Shown: positions 16,541-26,084 of the stretch, in pieces | How the letters are laid out: the number at the start of each line of letters is the position of its first letter | Numbering within the stretch: position 1 is the stretch's first letter | From: Lachnospiraceae bacterium | GTDB taxonomy: Bacteria; Bacillota_A; Clostridia; Lachnospirales; Lachnospiraceae | Direction of reading: 5' to 3' | DNA length: 64,000 nucleotides | NCBI GenBank assembly: GCA_004556565.1 | Contig: SFGN01000020.1 | Span: 1-64,000 of the forward strand | Program-made: the position numbers and the translations under genes | Notes under the pieces: generated by a model | Told to the model about the DNA's origin: nothing | The model's input: the letters and a program-made list of their open reading frames with translations, nothing else | Database searches by the model: none

Positions 16541-17926
16541 TCAGGCTTTTTCCCCGCTTCCGGAAAGTATTTTCCTGTAATTAGCGGCAAATAATACGGA
16601 AGCGATAATGACAGACAGTAAATCTGCCGCCGGCTCTGCCAGAAATACAGCAAATACTTTATCTACAAAAAAGTGCGGCAAAATGTAAATCAATGGTATT
16701 AAAAGAATAATTTTCCTCATACATGCAATCAAAAGAGAAAGCTTTGCCTGACCCAGAGCCATAAATATCTGCTGTATTGCCATCTGAATTCCGAACACTC
16801 CTGTACCCGCCATGTAAATCCGAAGTGCCCAGGCGGTAGTGGAAATCAGTTCGGGAGAATTGTTATTAAATAAGCGTACCAGGATTTCCGGGAACATCTG
16901 TACAAGGCCCCAGAATACAAATGTATAAAGCAAACAGCTTATGATCAGAATCCTGCAGCTCTTTTTCACTCTGTCGATTTTCTTTGCGCCATAATTATAG
17001 CTGAGTATCGGCTGTGCCCCCTGCCCGAGTCCTTGTACCGGCATAAACTGAAGCTGCATAACACTGCTCAGAATCGTCATTGCCCCGACTGCGATATCTC
17101 CGCCGTATCGGGACAAAGAAGAATTAAATGCAACGTTCAGGATACTTTCTGTCGCAGTCATGATAAAAGGCGAGATTCCCAGTGCCAGTACAGGAAGCAG
17201 TACAGAAGCCTGTATTTTCAGATTCTTTTTCCTGATTTTCAGTTTTGTCTTTCTGCCCGTCAGGAATCTGATGACCCATATCGCCGAGATTCCCTGTGAG
17301 AGAATCGTCGCCAGGGCGGCCCCGCGGACGCCCATATTAAATCCGAATATAAGTATAGGATCGAGAATAAGGTTACATACCGCTCCTATTATGACAGTCT
17401 TCATGCCGATTTTGGAAAAGCCCTGTGTCGTGATAAATGAATTCAGTCCGAGCGCCAGCATCACGCAGATTGTGCCAAACACATAAATCCTCATATAAGA
17501 AAGTGCATACGGCAATGTGACGCTGCTTGCACCAAACAGCCGCAGCACCGGCTCCGCAACAATTTCCATCACGACAGTCAGTACAACTGCAGTCAGTACC
17601 AATGCACTCGTACAGCTTCCGAGAATCCTCTCCGCCTCATTATCGTCCCCTTTTCCCATAAATATTGCAGCCCGCGGAGCTCCACCGGTACCGATCAGGC
17701 TTGAAAATGCCGTGATGATCATAATAATCGGAAAACACAGCCCTAATCCGGTCAGCGCCACATCCCCCGTCCCAGGGATATGCCCGATATAAATGCGGTC
17801 CACCATGTTATACAACAGATTGACCATCTGGGCGATTATCGCTGGAAATGCAAGTTTAATCAATAATTTTCCGACAGGTTCTGTTCCCAGATCTGTCCCT
17901 TCCTGCCTTGTAATATTTTTTTTCAT
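16541..17926 (-). CDS. MATE family efflux transporter
   Basis: A 461-residue, twelve-helix transporter of the multidrug and toxic compound extrusion family. The N-terminal 'GTEPVGKLLIKLAFPAIIAQM' segment and the paired six-helix halves are typical of the NorM/DinF-like branch in Clostridia. Substrates are unknown. It lies 34 nt downstream of the terminator-proximal end of sbcD's promoter region in the sense that it shares the strand but has its own ribosome-binding site, AGGGA, before ATG 17926. A second MATE gene lies upstream, separated by a terminator. Confidence 0.9.
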   Translation of the reverse strand: MKKNITRQEGTDLGTEPVGKLLIKLAFPAIIAQMVNLLYNMVDRIYIGHIPGTGDVALTGLGLCFPIIMIITAFSSLIGTGGAPRAAIFMGKGDDNEAERILGSCTSALVLTAVVLTVVMEIVAEPVLRLFGASSVTLPYALSYMRIYVFGTICVMLALGLNSFITTQGFSKIGMKTVIIGAVCNLILDPILIFGFNMGVRGAALATILSQGISAIWVIRFLTGRKTKLKIRKKNLKIQASVLLPVLALGISPFIMTATESILNVAFNSSLSRYGGDIAVGAMTILSSVMQLQFMPVQGLGQGAQPILSYNYGAKKIDRVKKSCRILIISCLLYTFVFWGLVQMFPEILVRLFNNNSPELISTTAWALRIYMAGTGVFGIQMAIQQIFMALGQAKLSLLIACMRKIILLIPLIYILPHFFVDKVFAVFLAEPAADLLSVIIASVLFAANYRKILSGSGEKA

Positions 17927-17957
17927 AAAATCCCTGCTTTCTTTTTCTGAAGGATAA

Positions 17958-18031
17958 CAAAAAAACTGGTCTGTAATATCATCTTTCAGTAATGATTTTC
18001 TCTAAAATAAGATGATATCACAAACCAGTTT
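17958..18031 (-). terminator. Terminator between the two MATE genes
   Basis: A long imperfect stem (17963-17985 with 18009-18031, 23 positions with few mismatches) and a run of six T on the minus strand end transcription of the upstream MATE gene 30 nt after its stop codon. The downstream MATE gene must therefore have some promoter nearby or depend on read-through. Confidence 0.8.
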
Positions 18032-18060
18032 ATTTTTCTACGATTATAAAAAAATCAGAT

Positions 18061-19488
18061 TTAAGACACGCTCACGCTGACGCCTGTCTTCTTCTTGTCT
18101 CCGGCAAGCTGTTTATAAGTAATATAAATACATCCCAGAGATATTACAAATGTCAGGACATCAGACACCGGCATGGAATACAAAACTCCGTCAAGACCAA
18201 AGAACACCGGTAGGAGTAAAGCGAATCCAACACCAAAGACCACTTCTCTTATCATGGACAGCATCGTAGATAAAAATGCTTTTCCCAATGACTGTAAATA
18301 GATGAACGTTGCTTTGCTTACCGTAGCGAGAGTCATCATGCACAGATAAATTCGGAAGCTCTTAACTGCAAACTGCGTGTAATAGATGCTTTCATTTGCC
18401 GCTCCGAACATCTGCACGAGCTGTGTCGGGAAGAATTCCACAATAATCGTTGCGGCAAACCCTACGATAGCCTCACAGATCAGAAGGCGTTTAAATAAAG
18501 ATAATGCGCGGTCATTTCGTTTTGCTCCCACATTATATCCGACGATCGGGATACATCCAGCCGCCATACCGACTGCAATTGAAATGACTATCTGGAAGAA
18601 TTTCATGACAATTCCAACGACCGCCATCGGGATCTGGGCATACTGCTCCTGCCCGAAAATATCATCCACTGCCCCATATTTGCGAATCATGTTGTTGATT
18701 GCCGCCATAGCCGCAACAAGTGAAATCTGTGAAAGAAAACTGCAGATTCCAAGAGGAATATACTTACGAACCAATCTTCCGTGAATAGCAAAACTGCTTT
18801 TATTCAGTTTCACTGCCTTCATATGGCACAGATACCATATAGAAAGGACTGCTGTCAGAATCTGTCCGATAATAGTAGCTACGGCTGCTCCCATCATTCC
18901 CCATCTGAATACAAAGATAAAAATCGGGTCAAGTATGATATTGGTAAACGCACCTGCAAGCGTTGAAACCATAGCAAATCTTGGGCTTCCATCAGAACGA
19001 ATGACAGGATTCATTGCCTGTCCGAACATATAAAACGGGATTCCTACCGTAATCCAGAAAAAGTATTCTTTCGCATGATGAAAAGTTTCTTCATTAACGC
19101 GCCCACCGAACATTGTCAGAATCTGATCCCGAAAAACAAGATAAATCGCTGTCAGTATAACACTACTGATAACACAGAGAAGAACCGCACTTCCGACGCT
19201 TTTATGTGCATCTTCTTTATTTCCTGCCCCAAGGCTGATACTGACAAAAGCACAGCAGCCGTCACCGATCATGACCGCAATTGCCAGTGCTACGACTGTC
19301 AGCGGGAACACAACCGTATTTGCCGCATTTCCATAAGATCCCAGATAATCTGCATTGGCAATAAATATCTGGTCAACAATATTGTACAAAGCTGCCACCA
19401 AAAGAGAAATAATGCAGGGAATCGCATATTTTCGCATTAACCTTCCAATCGGCTCTGTCTCCAGAAAATTGTTTGATTTTTGATTCAT
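18061..19488 (-). CDS. MATE family efflux transporter (second copy)
   Basis: A 475-residue, twelve-helix MATE transporter, clearly divergent from its neighbour at 16541-17926. It begins with the common 'ETEPIGRLMRKYAIPCIISLLVAALYN' segment and has the duplicated helix bundles of the family. The substrate is unknown. A good ribosome-binding site, AGGAGGG, precedes ATG 19488. The gene has an untranslated leader of about 190 nt with a strong intrinsic terminator near its start, which suggests attenuation control. Confidence 0.9.
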   Translation of the reverse strand: MNQKSNNFLETEPIGRLMRKYAIPCIISLLVAALYNIVDQIFIANADYLGSYGNAANTVVFPLTVVALAIAVMIGDGCCAFVSISLGAGNKEDAHKSVGSAVLLCVISSVILTAIYLVFRDQILTMFGGRVNEETFHHAKEYFFWITVGIPFYMFGQAMNPVIRSDGSPRFAMVSTLAGAFTNIILDPIFIFVFRWGMMGAAVATIIGQILTAVLSIWYLCHMKAVKLNKSSFAIHGRLVRKYIPLGICSFLSQISLVAAMAAINNMIRKYGAVDDIFGQEQYAQIPMAVVGIVMKFFQIVISIAVGMAAGCIPIVGYNVGAKRNDRALSLFKRLLICEAIVGFAATIIVEFFPTQLVQMFGAANESIYYTQFAVKSFRIYLCMMTLATVSKATFIYLQSLGKAFLSTMLSMIREVVFGVGFALLLPVFFGLDGVLYSMPVSDVLTFVISLGCIYITYKQLAGDKKKTGVSVSVS

Positions 19489-19616
19489 TCCAAAACCCTC
19501 CTGCTTAAATATTTTGATTAAACAGAGACGGGATACGCTTTGCGAATCTCGCTCTGATCAGCGGTCGTCAAATGTCCGTTCGTGCAAGCACGATGTCCAT
19601 TTTGTCGTCGCTGTGA

Positions 19617-19699
19617 CAAAAAAACAGCGTGTAACGCAACCGGTTTTACGCAGTTCATGCTACACGCTGTATATTTATTTTATTCTATTTACGTTTACT
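19617..19699 (-). promoter_or_regulatory. Promoter and leader terminator upstream of the second MATE gene
   Basis: A candidate promoter, TTGCCT-18-TAGAAT (about 19713-19684), is followed by the stem ACAGCGTGTA/TACACGCTGT (19670-19661 with 19633-19624) and a run of seven T. The loop contains the self-complementary ACCGGT. Downstream, ACAGCG (19614-19609) can pair with the CGCTGT of the right arm, an alternative fold. The terminator is clear; its use as an attenuator for the MATE gene is inference. It could also end a transcript from the pseudogene at 19862-20309. Confidence 0.5.
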
Positions 19700-19769
19700 T
19701 TTCAAAGGCAAAAATAACCAAATTTTTCTTGATTATTGCTTGTCATTTTCATACAAGTCCTTAATCCAT

Positions 19770-19803
19770 ACACCTGTTTGAAAAATGATTAAGCAACAGG
19801 TGT
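19770..19803. other. Inverted repeat downstream of the pseudogene
   Basis: ACACCTGTT (19770-19778) and AACAGGTGT (19795-19803) form a perfect 9-bp stem with a 16-nt loop and no T run. It lies between the frameshifted gene and the MATE leader. Role unknown. Confidence 0.45.
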
Positions 19804-19861
19804 AATAAATTATGCAGTAATTGTAAAACGCACTGCACACTTTTCCTTGCGAGGGTGCTTT

Positions 19862-20309
19862 TTACTTCCAGCTTCTTAAGGCCGTATCTAATGACCATCT
19901 TGATATTGGTTTTTTATACAGCAGTCTTCGTATAAATACTGATAAAACTGTTGCCGCCATGGTTATCAGAAAACCTGCCGCCACCGCCGTAACGGCACTC
20001 ATATTTTGAAAACCATGAGCACATAGGATATAACTGTCGTCGCAAGATAAAACAGATTAATTCCTTTCAAAAACAGACTCTTCCGGTACGGGGACGATGC
20101 AACTATCCCGGAAACCTCCAGATAAAGGAAACATTGAATAATCATCCCCGGCACCAGCATCAGATATGCTCCCCTAATACTGATAACCCATTATCGGAAA
20201 AAGGAAATAAAATCCCGATTATTTCAAAAATAACTGCAAAAGTAAGACATCTTTTCATACCATAACTATACCTGTATAACTTCAGACAACGTTTCATTTC
20301 ATTCATCAT
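19862..20309 (-). pseudogene. Frameshifted membrane protein gene next to a GntR regulator
   Basis: AGGAG (20322-20318) and ATG 20309 open a frame beginning MMNEMKRCLKLYRYSYG. It runs as a hydrophobic protein to about residue 45, stops early, and resumes one frame over as AYLMLVPGMIIQCFLYLEV; near 20005 a second shift is needed to continue as HGFQNMSAVTAVAAGF up to a stop at 19862. Each break equals one lost base, the first in a G run. Restored, the protein would have about 148 residues and four membrane helices. It resembles the small membrane partner found with YtrA-type GntR regulators and ABC ATPases. The ATPase gene is absent here, so the cassette looks decayed. Sequencing error at both sites is possible but less likely. 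Confidence 0.65.
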
Positions 20310-20399
20310 AATAACTTCTCCTAATTCTGCCCATTACAATATTGCAGCTCATTAATACTATTGCAGCATCCGACTTGCGGACTTTCCTCTTCGTGTTCC

Positions 20400-20777
20400 C
20401 TACTTTTCATCCTGAGATTTGATTAAAATACTCAGAGTTTCTATCATTTCTTTTTCAGATATGCCGGCGATTTTCGCCGCAGAAATCGCATTTTGAAGAT
20501 GCTCTTCCATTTTACGCAAATGCTGCTCTCTGAGCATAACGCTGTCCTGTGCGTTCACATAATACCCTTTGCCCTGAACTGCCGTCACAAGCCCCTGCTT
20601 TTCCAGTTCTTCGTACGCTTTCATCGTTGTTATAACACTGATCCTCAGCTCCTTCGCAAGCCCCCGGATCGACGGAAGATATTCACCCTGCTTTCGTTTT
20701 CCGGTCAGGATCTCCTCTTTGAAAGCTTCCGCTATCTGCTGGTAAATGGGCACTCCTGAATTTTGTAAGATTTTCAT
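20400..20777 (-). CDS. GntR family (YtrA subfamily) transcriptional regulator
   Basis: A 125-residue regulator: an N-terminal GntR winged helix (about 10-75: PIYQQIAEAFKEEILTGKR, then 'LPSIRGLAKELRISVITTMKAYEELE' and the wing 'GKGYYV') and a short C-terminal helical dimerisation tail. This is the YtrA layout. Such proteins usually repress a neighbouring ABC transporter operon in response to cell-envelope stress. Here the next gene is a frameshifted membrane protein and no ATPase gene is left. It has a strong promoter and the AT-rich alternating repeat around the -10 is a likely self-operator. Confidence 0.88.
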   Translation of the reverse strand: MKILQNSGVPIYQQIAEAFKEEILTGKRKQGEYLPSIRGLAKELRISVITTMKAYEELEKQGLVTAVQGKGYYVNAQDSVMLREQHLRKMEEHLQNAISAAKIAGISEKEMIETLSILIKSQDEK

Positions 20778-20824
20778 TCTCTCACCGCCTTATTGTAATT
20801 CATACCGTAACTGTTTATATGTTA

Positions 20825-20853
20825 TATATACACTATATACAGAAAATTGTCAA
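20825..20853 (-). promoter_or_regulatory. Promoter of the GntR regulator
   Basis: TTGACA (20853-20848), 17 nt, TATATA (20830-20825) on the minus strand. The spacer and -10 consist of alternating GTATATA elements that could bind the regulator itself. Confidence 0.6.
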
Positions 20854-20922
20854 TAATTATGTGATAATTTCTTGCTGCAATTTACAGTAATATTTCTTAT
20901 CTGTGCTTCTTATACTACAGCC

Positions 20923-20951
20923 TTGTTTTATTTCCTCGTTTCCTTTATAAT
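20923..20951 (+). promoter_or_regulatory. Promoter of murT-gatD
   Basis: TTGTTT (20923-20928), 17 nt, TATAAT (20946-20951) on the plus strand, giving a leader of about 100 nt before murT. The ribosome-binding site of murT (AAGATAAGAG near 21041-21050) is weak. Confidence 0.5.
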
Positions 20952-21059
20952 ACATATTTGAACAGGAACTGCTGAGCAGGTGTGTTCTTAAGCATGGCGG
21001 AACAAATGATGTATCCGCTTTATTTCAATTCTTTAGAAAGATAAGAGTGATAACATATT

Positions 21060-22412
21060 ATGAGATTACGAAGCAAACTGGCAATCAAGTGTGCAAAGGG
21101 TACGAGTTATCTGATTAAGAAGCTAAACCGCGGAAGCGGCGTGACTCTTCCCGGCTATGTTGCCCGCCTGATTGACCCGAAAATCCTCAGCACGATGTCT
21201 GAGATGATAAAAGAAAAGACAATTGTCACAATGGGAACTAATGGTAAGACAACCACCAACAGTATTCTCTTCCATGCCCTTGAAGCGGAAGGCAAAAAGG
21301 TAATCATCAACCGCACCGGAGCAAATATGCTCAATGGTATTATTTCTGCCTTTGTCCTTGCAACCGATAAGAAGGGGTATCTGGACGCTGATTATGCCTG
21401 CATTGAAGTGGACGAAATCGCATCTGTGCGTGTACTTCCGCAGCTGAAGCCGGACTGTGCGCTGCTTACAAATATCTCACGCGACCAGCTTGACCGTTTC
21501 GGGGAGGTGGATATTACATTTAACAAAGTGAAGACAGCTGTTACAAGCGTACCTGATACGACGCTTATCATCAATTGTGACGATGTGCTTTCCTATACGC
21601 TGGCGGCGGAAAGCAAGAATCCTTTTATGACTTATGGGATCAGTGAACAGATTTTTGACGATATATCACGTTCCGAAATCCGTGAAAGCATCTTCTGCCG
21701 ATCCTGCGGAAAGAAACTGGAATATGATTTCTTCCATTATGGGCAGCTCGGCATTTACCACTGCCCGCACTGCGGTATGAAACGGCCGAAACCAAATTAT
21801 ACTACCACTGACGTGGTTTTCCACGATGAAGTTTATTCCTTTACAATGGACGGCATGAGAATCAATTCCACGGCTCGTTCTCCTTATAATATTTATAATA
21901 CACTGTCTGCATATGCAGCATTGAGAACGATGAATGCGCCAATGGAACATTTTCACTCCATGATTGAAAAATTTGACTACGGCAATAACCGTGAAAGTAT
22001 TTTCACAATTAACGGTGCCAGAGTACAGCTTCACCTGGCTAAAAATCCCATAGGATTCCAGCAGAAGATTTCCCTGGTTCTCAAAGACCCGGATCCCAAG
22101 GATATCATCATCCAGATCAATGACACTTATCAGGACGGGGAAGATATTTCCTGGCTCTGGGATGTGGATTTTCAGTATCTGGCCGATGCGAATGCCGCCT
22201 CTATCACGACCAACGGCACAAGACGGCATGACATGGGCCTTCGTCTGAAATATGAGGACATCCCATGTGAGTCCACAACGGATATGAAAGCAACAATTGA
22301 AAAGCTGACGAGGGAAGGCACAAAGAACTTATATGTGATTGTGAATTACTCCGGACTTTACCGGACAAATCATCTGCTGACGGAGCTGGAAAAGGGAGGT
22401 GCGAAAGAATGA
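21060..22412 (+). CDS. murT: Lipid II isoglutaminyl synthase, MurT subunit
   Basis: With GatD it amidates the D-glutamate of lipid II stem peptides to D-isoglutamine, using glutamine and ATP. The Mur-ligase core shows the ATP loop MGTNGKTTTNS (about 58-68) and 'NISRDQLDRFGEVD'. A Cys4 zinc ribbon typical of MurT is present: CRSCGKKL and later CPHCGMKR (about 218-245). The C-terminal DUF1727 region runs to the end. At 450 residues it is complete. Its last codons overlap the gatD start by 4 nt. The pair is transcribed as an isolated plus-strand operon, divergent from the GntR gene. Confidence 0.95.
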   Translation: MRLRSKLAIKCAKGTSYLIKKLNRGSGVTLPGYVARLIDPKILSTMSEMIKEKTIVTMGTNGKTTTNSILFHALEAEGKKVIINRTGANMLNGIISAFVLATDKKGYLDADYACIEVDEIASVRVLPQLKPDCALLTNISRDQLDRFGEVDITFNKVKTAVTSVPDTTLIINCDDVLSYTLAAESKNPFMTYGISEQIFDDISRSEIRESIFCRSCGKKLEYDFFHYGQLGIYHCPHCGMKRPKPNYTTTDVVFHDEVYSFTMDGMRINSTARSPYNIYNTLSAYAALRTMNAPMEHFHSMIEKFDYGNNRESIFTINGARVQLHLAKNPIGFQQKISLVLKDPDPKDIIIQINDTYQDGEDISWLWDVDFQYLADANAASITTNGTRRHDMGLRLKYEDIPCESTTDMKATIEKLTREGTKNLYVIVNYSGLYRTNHLLTELEKGGAKE

Positions 22413-23167
22413 AATTGACAATCGGACATTTATACCCCGACCTTCTGAATCTTTACGGAGACCGTGGAAATATCCAGTGCTTCCGCAAACGTCTTGAATG
22501 GCGCGGCATTGAAGCAGAAGTCATTCCATTTCTCTCCGGAGATAGAATTGATTTCTCTAAATTGGATATTGTGCTTCTGGGAGGAGGCTCTGACCGTGAG
22601 CAGGAACTTGTATGTGGTTACATGCAGGAAATCAAAAAGGATTTCAAAGAATATGTAGAACATGACGGAGTTGTACTGGCCGTCTGCGGCGGATACCAAT
22701 TACTTGGAAAATATTACAAAACTGACAAAAAACTGATTGAAGGACTTGAGATTCTCGACATCACGACAGAATGGGAACCGGAGCGGCTGATCCGGAATAT
22801 TATTCTGAACAGTCCGCTGTTTGACACTCCGGTCGTTGGATTTGAAAACCACGGCGGACGCACTTACATCGGAAATCACACACCTTTCGGAAAAGTATTT
22901 TATGGTCTTGGAAACACCGGGAAATCCGGTTATGAAGGGGTTGTCTATAAAAATGTCATAGCAACTTACCTGCACGGTCCTCTCCTTCCGAAAAACCCGC
23001 ATGTCTGCGATTACCTCCTGGAGCGTGCACTGAAACGTAAGTACGGTGAAGACATCACACTTGCACCGCTTCCGGATGAACTGGAACACAAGGCTAACAG
23101 CTACATCGTAGACCGTTACAGTGATAAAAAATATATACTGAAAGAAACCATCAAGCGATATACCTGA
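22409..23167 (+). CDS. gatD: Lipid II isoglutaminyl synthase, glutaminase subunit GatD
   Basis: Class I (triad) glutamine amidotransferase subunit that feeds ammonia to MurT. The nucleophile Cys lies in LAVCGGYQLLG (about residue 94), the conserved 'LNLYGDRGNI' is at the N-terminus, and the histidine is expected in the 'ATYLHGPLLPKNP' segment (about 190), followed by the terminal helix 'ADELEHKANSY'-like region. Length 252 is usual. The ATGA overlap with murT implies translational coupling. Transcription ends at the hairpin at 23181-23216. Confidence 0.94.
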   Translation: MKLTIGHLYPDLLNLYGDRGNIQCFRKRLEWRGIEAEVIPFLSGDRIDFSKLDIVLLGGGSDREQELVCGYMQEIKKDFKEYVEHDGVVLAVCGGYQLLGKYYKTDKKLIEGLEILDITTEWEPERLIRNIILNSPLFDTPVVGFENHGGRTYIGNHTPFGKVFYGLGNTGKSGYEGVVYKNVIATYLHGPLLPKNPHVCDYLLERALKRKYGEDITLAPLPDELEHKANSYIVDRYSDKKYILKETIKRYT

Positions 23168-23180
23168 TCCGAAATATTAA

Positions 23181-23216
23181 GCGGCTATTGCAGATTCCGC
23201 AATCTGTAATAGCCGC
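23181..23216. terminator. Shared hairpin between gatD and the cation ATPase gene
   Basis: A 16-position stem with one mismatch and a CCGC loop (23181-23196 with 23201-23216) lies between two convergent genes, 13 nt past gatD and 38 nt past the ATPase stop. Neither side has a long T run, so efficiency is uncertain. Confidence 0.55.
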
Positions 23217-23253
23217 AGATAAACTAATCACAAGAAATAATTCTTACTGCTTC

Positions 23254-25866
23254 CTATCTTTTTTTCATCCATCTTTTCACTGCCTTCATCGCCTGGATAA
23301 CAGGAAAGTTTAACAGAGCCGTCCCGTATACTGTGAAAAGCTGTGCAATTGTCAGAGTCTGCACATGGAAGACTCCGTTCAGTGCCGGAATCATCAGCAC
23401 AGATGTAATCAGAACAAATCCGATTACAAATGCACCGATCAGATATAAGTTGTCAAACAGCCTCTTTGTAAAAATAATCGGACGGTCTGCCTTACAGTTA
23501 AAGCCGTGGAAAAGCCGTGCCATACACAGTGTTCCAAATGCCATTGTACCGGCGAGCAATGCATTGCCGTCCTTATAACCAATCAAAAATGCTATGATTG
23601 TTGTAATACTGATAACAAAACCTTCGGACGCCACTTTGATCAGGAAATCTTTCGTTAAAATTGACTCATTCATCGGACGTGGCTTATCTTTCATGACTTT
23701 CTTTGTATGCGGCTCTAATCCAAGGGCGATTGCCGGCAGGCTGTCTGTGAGCAAGTTAATAAACAACAGATGCACCGGTGCAAACGGTACCGGAAGCGAT
23801 GCGACAGCAGCATATAATACTGCCAGAATTGCTCCAAAATTTCCGGACAGCAGGAACTGGATCGCATATTTGATATTCCGGTAAACATTCCGTCCGTTTT
23901 CCACTGCTTTAACAATAGTGGCAAAATTGTCATCGGTGAGAACCATGGATGCCGCATCTTTCGAGACTTCACTCCCGGTAACTCCCATTGCAACGCCGAT
24001 ATCTGCCTGTTTCAGTGCGGGGGCGTCATTTACACCGTCTCCGGTCATTGCCACGATATTTCCTTTCTCCTGCCATGCACGGACGATTCTGATTTTATGT
24101 TCAGGCGATACTCTGGCATAAACAGAAATCCCTTCCACAAAGTCTTTAAGTTCTTCATCTGTCATAGAATCAATTTCCGCCCCTTCACACGCTTCCGACT
24201 CTTTTTCAAGGATACCGATTCTTTTTGCAATGGCAGCAGCCGTAACCTTATGATCACCGGTAATCATGATCGGACGTATTCCGGCAGATTTACATTCAGC
24301 GACCGCAGCTTTTGATTCTTCTCTGGGCGGGTCCATCATTGCAATCAGTCCCAGGAAAATAAGATCATTTTCATCCTCCTGAGTCAGCGGTTTTTGTCCG
24401 TCTAATTCCCGATATGCAAAGCCAAGGACACGCAGTCCTTCCCTGGAGAATTCCTGATTACGTGCCTCTATAATTTGAGCCGCATCATCAGTAAGAGGAT
24501 AGATTTCTCCGTTGACACGGAAATAGCTCATTCTGCCGAGAAGGACATCTACAGCGCCTTTTACGAGCAATGTAGGCACACCGTCAAGATTATGTTTTGT
24601 CGACATCAATTTCCGGTCACTGTCGAACGGATTCTCTCCTTCTCTCGGATACTTTTCCCTTACATCCTGTGCAGAAATGTCCAAAAGTTCTCCTACATGA
24701 AGAAGTGCCGTTTCCGTCGGATCACCGATATCCATCCCATCATCAATTGACGCATCATTACAGAGAATACTGCTCAAAAAAAGCATGCTTTCTTCCTGGT
24801 CATCCATGCTGATTTCATCCACAGGAGTCCTGAGACCGTTTACATAATAATCCTCAACTGTCATTTTATTCTGGGTCAGCGTGCCTGTTTTGTCAGAACA
24901 GATGACCGAGACACTGCCCAGCCCCTCAACTGCCTGAAGTTTTCGGATAATGGCATGTTCTCTTGCCATTTTCTGTGTCCCGAAGGAAAGAACAATTGTC
25001 ACGATTGAACTCAATGCTTCCGGAATCGCTGCCACTGCAAGTGCAACTGCAAATAAGAATGCATCACCGGGATTTCCTCCGCGAAGAACATTAAGACCAA
25101 ACAAAATGGCACAGAAAACAAGGATGATAATCGAAAGCTTCTGTCCAAACTGATCCAGATTTACCTGAAGCGGAGTTTTTTTCTCCGATGTAGTTTCAAG
25201 AAGACCTGCAATCTTTCCTACTTCTGTGTCCATGCCTGTTGCCGTAACCAGAAAAGCACCTCTTCCATAAGTAACAAAACTTCCGGAATAAACCATATTT
25301 ACCCGGTCTCCGAGAGAAACCGTCCCTTCGATCGGTTCCGTCGATTTTTCCGCGCCGAGGCTTTCTCCTGTCAGCGCGCTTTCATCCACTTTCATACTGG
25401 CACATTCAATAATACGACCGTCCGCAGGAATGTAATCTCCCGCATCCAGCATGACAATATCTCCGACAGTCACTTCTGATGACGGTATCTGTACGACATT
25501 ATTATTTCGGAGCACTTTTGCCTCCGGTCCTGACAGCTTTTTGAGACTTTCCAGAGATTGCTCTGCCTTTAATGTCTGGACTGTTCCCAGCACAGCATTA
25601 ATTGTAATTACGATCAATATAACTACTGTGCTCTCTATATCTCCCAGAAATCCGGATACGATAGCTGCAATGATCAGAATAATTACAAGAAAATCTTTAA
25701 ACTGTTCAAGAAAAATCTGAAGTACACTCTTTTTTTTACCTTCCGAGAGTTCATTTAAGCCATACTTTTTCCGGTGCTCTTTCACCTGTTCGTCTGTCAG
25801 TGGTTCCAGAGAACCGTTAATTTCATACTGCACTTCCTCTGCAGGCATCTGATAAAAATCTTTCAT
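23254..25866 (-). CDS. P2A-type cation-transporting ATPase, probable Mn2+ (or Ca2+) exporter
   Basis: An 870-residue P-type ATPase of the SERCA/PMR1-like group. An N-terminal cation ATPase domain, the TGES actuator motif (SALTGES), the phosphorylation site DKTGTLTQNK (Asp about 322) and the hinge TGDGVNDAPALK are all intact. The M6 ion-site segment reads NLLTDSLPA, as in Ca2+ pumps. In M4 the canonical PEGLP is PEALS (about 282). Expression is preceded by a yybP-ykoY Mn2+ riboswitch, so manganese export is the best-supported role; calcium export is the alternative. GGAGG is 6 nt before ATG 25866. It is transcribed alone. Confidence 0.92.
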   Translation of the reverse strand: MKDFYQMPAEEVQYEINGSLEPLTDEQVKEHRKKYGLNELSEGKKKSVLQIFLEQFKDFLVIILIIAAIVSGFLGDIESTVVILIVITINAVLGTVQTLKAEQSLESLKKLSGPEAKVLRNNNVVQIPSSEVTVGDIVMLDAGDYIPADGRIIECASMKVDESALTGESLGAEKSTEPIEGTVSLGDRVNMVYSGSFVTYGRGAFLVTATGMDTEVGKIAGLLETTSEKKTPLQVNLDQFGQKLSIIILVFCAILFGLNVLRGGNPGDAFLFAVALAVAAIPEALSSIVTIVLSFGTQKMAREHAIIRKLQAVEGLGSVSVICSDKTGTLTQNKMTVEDYYVNGLRTPVDEISMDDQEESMLFLSSILCNDASIDDGMDIGDPTETALLHVGELLDISAQDVREKYPREGENPFDSDRKLMSTKHNLDGVPTLLVKGAVDVLLGRMSYFRVNGEIYPLTDDAAQIIEARNQEFSREGLRVLGFAYRELDGQKPLTQEDENDLIFLGLIAMMDPPREESKAAVAECKSAGIRPIMITGDHKVTAAAIAKRIGILEKESEACEGAEIDSMTDEELKDFVEGISVYARVSPEHKIRIVRAWQEKGNIVAMTGDGVNDAPALKQADIGVAMGVTGSEVSKDAASMVLTDDNFATIVKAVENGRNVYRNIKYAIQFLLSGNFGAILAVLYAAVASLPVPFAPVHLLFINLLTDSLPAIALGLEPHTKKVMKDKPRPMNESILTKDFLIKVASEGFVISITTIIAFLIGYKDGNALLAGTMAFGTLCMARLFHGFNCKADRPIIFTKRLFDNLYLIGAFVIGFVLITSVLMIPALNGVFHVQTLTIAQLFTVYGTALLNFPVIQAMKAVKRWMKKR

Positions 25867-25942
25867 TTACGTCCTCCTTTTTATCTCCCCTTATAGTCTG
25901 TACATATGTGAAAAGTTATAAACAATGAATATTTTCCAAAAG

Positions 25943-26082
25943 AAAAACGAGACTTTTACTGCACAAAAAAATGCAATAAAAGTCTCACCGTTTAATCACG
26001 GCACGGATGAATCTGCTTCATCGTACTGACGCTGCCGTGCATATTTCCTCAAAAAATACCGGTTACTCCCTTTCATCGAGTT
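25943..26082 (-). ncRNA. yybP-ykoY manganese riboswitch with terminator
   Basis: Reading the minus strand, the leader starts GATGAAAGGGAGTAACC (about 26078) and ends with the conserved GGTGAGACTTTTATTGC (25990-25973 region), the two hallmark halves of the yybP-ykoY aptamer. The 3' half is also the left arm of a 14-bp terminator, GAGACTTTTATTGC with GCAGTAAAAGTCTC, followed by GTTTTTCTTTT. Mn2+ binding should prevent this terminator and switch on the ATPase gene. Family assignment is by motif recognition; a covariance-model search would settle it. Confidence 0.88.
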
Positions 26083-26084
26083 TA

